A DNA stretch of 14,826 nucleotides, from the NCBI GenBank assembly GCA_029781465.1, contig JAKOWQ010000333.1, positions 1-14,826 of the forward strand, in the 5' to 3' direction. Position numbers and translations under genes: made by a program. Positions 13,632 through 14,826 of this stretch are shown here, piece after piece. The DNA is from Pseudomonadota bacterium. Its GTDB lineage: Bacteria > Pseudomonadota > Alphaproteobacteria > Sphingomonadales > Sphingomonadaceae. Below the pieces are notes generated by a model. That model saw nothing but the letters and a program-made list of their open reading frames with translations, ran no database searches and had not been told where the DNA came from. Each line of letters starts with the position of its first letter. The stretch's first letter is position 1.

Positions 13632-14366
13632 TTGAACAACAATCGTGGGAACAACCGCCGGCGCGGCCGGGGCAATCGCCAGGGCAACGGCGGCGGACAG
13701 CAGCTCAACCGGATCGACAGCCGGGCGCGCGGCAATGCGCCGCAGCTGCTGGAAAAGTATCGCAAGCTGGCGCATGACGCGCACCTCAATGGTGACCGGG
13801 TCCAGGCGGAATACTACCTCCAGTTTGCCGACCATTATTTCCGCGTCATCGCCGATGGCCGCCAGCGCCAGGAAGAACAGCGCATGCGCCGCGACGATCG
13901 CTGGGAAGGCGGCGACGATCAGGGCGAGGACGCGGGCGAATTTTCGGTCGAAAGCGATTTCCCCAGCTTCGATCAGCCCACCTTCACCCGCCAGAGCCGC
14001 GATGATCGCCCGCGCCGCGAGGAACGCGAGGACGAAGCCGCACGCGAAAGCGAAGCCGATCAGGATGGCGGCGGATCGGACGAGGATGGCGCCTCGGCCA
14101 ATCCCTTCGAACCGGCCGAAAACCCCTTCGTGCGTGAGAACCGCCCCCGCTCGGGGCTGAAGCCCCGGCGCGAGGCTCGCCCGCGCCGCGACAGTCGCGC
14201 GACCTCTGACGATGCGCCCGCCGCGCTCGATCCTTCTTCGCTGCCGCCCTCGATCTCCGCCGCGCGCGACGATGCCGAGGGTGACGAAGCCAAGCCGCGC
14301 CGGGGCCGTCCGCGCCGCAAGCCGTCGGCCGACGATGCCGGCGAAGCGCTCGAATCGGTGAGCTGA
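13632..14366 (+). CDS. DUF4167 domain protein, probable nucleic-acid binding
   Basis: About 244 residues. The arginine/asparagine/glycine-rich start (MNNNRGNNRRRGRGNRQGN) leads into the DUF4167 domain at about 23-75 (QLNRIDSRARGNAPQLLEKY, then KLAHDAHLNGDRVQAEYYLQ and FADHYFRVIAD). The rest is low-complexity: alternating acidic and arginine-rich segments with a C-terminal KPRRGRPRRKP stretch like an AT-hook or RNA-binding tail. DUF4167 is common in Alphaproteobacteria and has no function I can name; the RGN-rich and RGRP-type segments suggest RNA or DNA contact. The start is TTG at 13632, because NNNRGNNRRRGRG is the expected N-terminus; AGGG lies 11 nt upstream. The frame remains open back to an ATG at 13467, but that extension crosses the leader hairpins and looks non-coding. 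It is followed by lnt after 8 nt. Confidence 0.85.
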   Translation: MNNNRGNNRRRGRGNRQGNGGGQQLNRIDSRARGNAPQLLEKYRKLAHDAHLNGDRVQAEYYLQFADHYFRVIADGRQRQEEQRMRRDDRWEGGDDQGEDAGEFSVESDFPSFDQPTFTRQSRDDRPRREEREDEAARESEADQDGGGSDEDGASANPFEPAENPFVRENRPRSGLKPRREARPRRDSRATSDDAPAALDPSSLPPSISAARDDAEGDEAKPRRGRPRRKPSADDAGEALESVS

Positions 14367-14374
14367 AACCCGGC

Positions 14375-14826
14375 GTGAAGCGCGCGCTGCAAATGGCTGC
14401 CGCGCGTCCGCGCCTGCTGGCCCTGCTGCTTGGCGCGATCGCCGCGCTGGGTTTTGAACCGCTGTCGCAGTGGCCGCTGGCCCTGCTGGGCGTCGCCGGG
14501 CTGCTGGCGCTGCTGGCGCGGGCCGAAACCCGCGGGCAGGCCCTGCTGCTGGGCTGGTGCTTCGGGCTGGGGCACTTCACGCTCGGGCTCAACTGGATCG
14601 CCACCGCCTTTTCCTATCAAAGCGCCCTGCCCGCCTGGCTCGGCTGGATCGCGGTGTTGGGCCTGTCGCTCTATCTCGCGGTGTGGCCGGGGCTGGCGGC
14701 CATGGCGGCCTGGCACCTGCGCCGTGTGCCCGTAGCCCTGATCCTGGCTTTCGCGGGCGCCTGGACCTTTGGCGAGTGGCTGCGCGGCTGGGTTTTCACC
14801 GGCTTTCCCTGGAACCCGCTGGGGCA
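14375..14826 (+). CDS. lnt: Apolipoprotein N-acyltransferase, 3' end cut by window edge
   Basis: The first 150 residues of an integral membrane protein: hydrophobic segments RLLALLLGAIAALGFEPL, LLGVAGLLALLA, GLGHFTLGLNWIATAF, AWLGWIAVLGLSLYLAVW and VALILAFAGAWTFGEWLRG. The LNWI, GEWLRGWVFTGFPW and NPLG sequences are characteristic of Lnt, the last enzyme of lipoprotein maturation, which adds the third acyl chain from phospholipid. The catalytic nitrilase-like domain (Glu-Lys-Cys) lies beyond the right edge. The start is probably GTG at 14375, 8 nt after the DUF4167 stop and without a clear ribosome site, suggesting coupling. An in-frame ATG at 14393 is the alternative. Confidence 0.92.
   Translation, partial: MKRALQMAAARPRLLALLLGAIAALGFEPLSQWPLALLGVAGLLALLARAETRGQALLLGWCFGLGHFTLGLNWIATAFSYQSALPAWLGWIAVLGLSLYLAVWPGLAAMAAWHLRRVPVALILAFAGAWTFGEWLRGWVFTGFPWNPLG

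Overview
The window is a dense, high-GC stretch of bacterial chromosome that reads as an alphaproteobacterium, most likely order Sphingomonadales (Novosphingobium or Erythrobacteraceae type). This is inferred from the protein flavour (DUF4167 protein, PmbA/TldE, lptB-rpoN), the hisS-prfA-prmC order and the CTGAAACAAGTTCAG intergenic palindromes. No database search was possible. No rRNA, tRNA, CRISPR array or classical insertion sequence was seen.

Left part (1-5100). A 5'-truncated ferritin-like diiron protein gene reads rightward into a strong hairpin terminator at 970-1006. Facing it is a leftward cluster lptB, rpoN, ridA-like, M19 dipeptidase. It joins LPS export and sigma-54, a widely conserved pair, to two genes for exported proteins.

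Middle (5090-9626). A small three-helix membrane protein and pmbA/tldE read rightward. The M61 PDZ-peptidase and inorganic pyrophosphatase genes (ppa) read leftward. The M61 gene and hisS diverge from a 57-bp gap.

Right part (9627-14826). hisS, prfA, prmC, a DUF4167 gene and lnt (cut by the right edge) all read rightward: translation and lipoprotein-maturation housekeeping. prfA and prmC overlap by GTGA, and DUF4167 appears to start at TTG.

The unusual region lies between hisS and prfA (about 10908-11494). Four copies of a 30-nt hairpin repeat (two sequence types, arms changed in a compensated way) surround a small GIY-YIG nuclease gene on the minus strand. The nuclease ORF can start inside one of the repeats. 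The outermost copies are 38-bp near-perfect direct repeats, so the block looks like a removable cassette. Just before it, the last third of hisS drops from about 65-70% to about 54% GC with different codon choice. A REP-like repeat family tied to a GIY-YIG nuclease, instead of the RAYT transposase of classical REPs, is the best candidate here for a little-described system.
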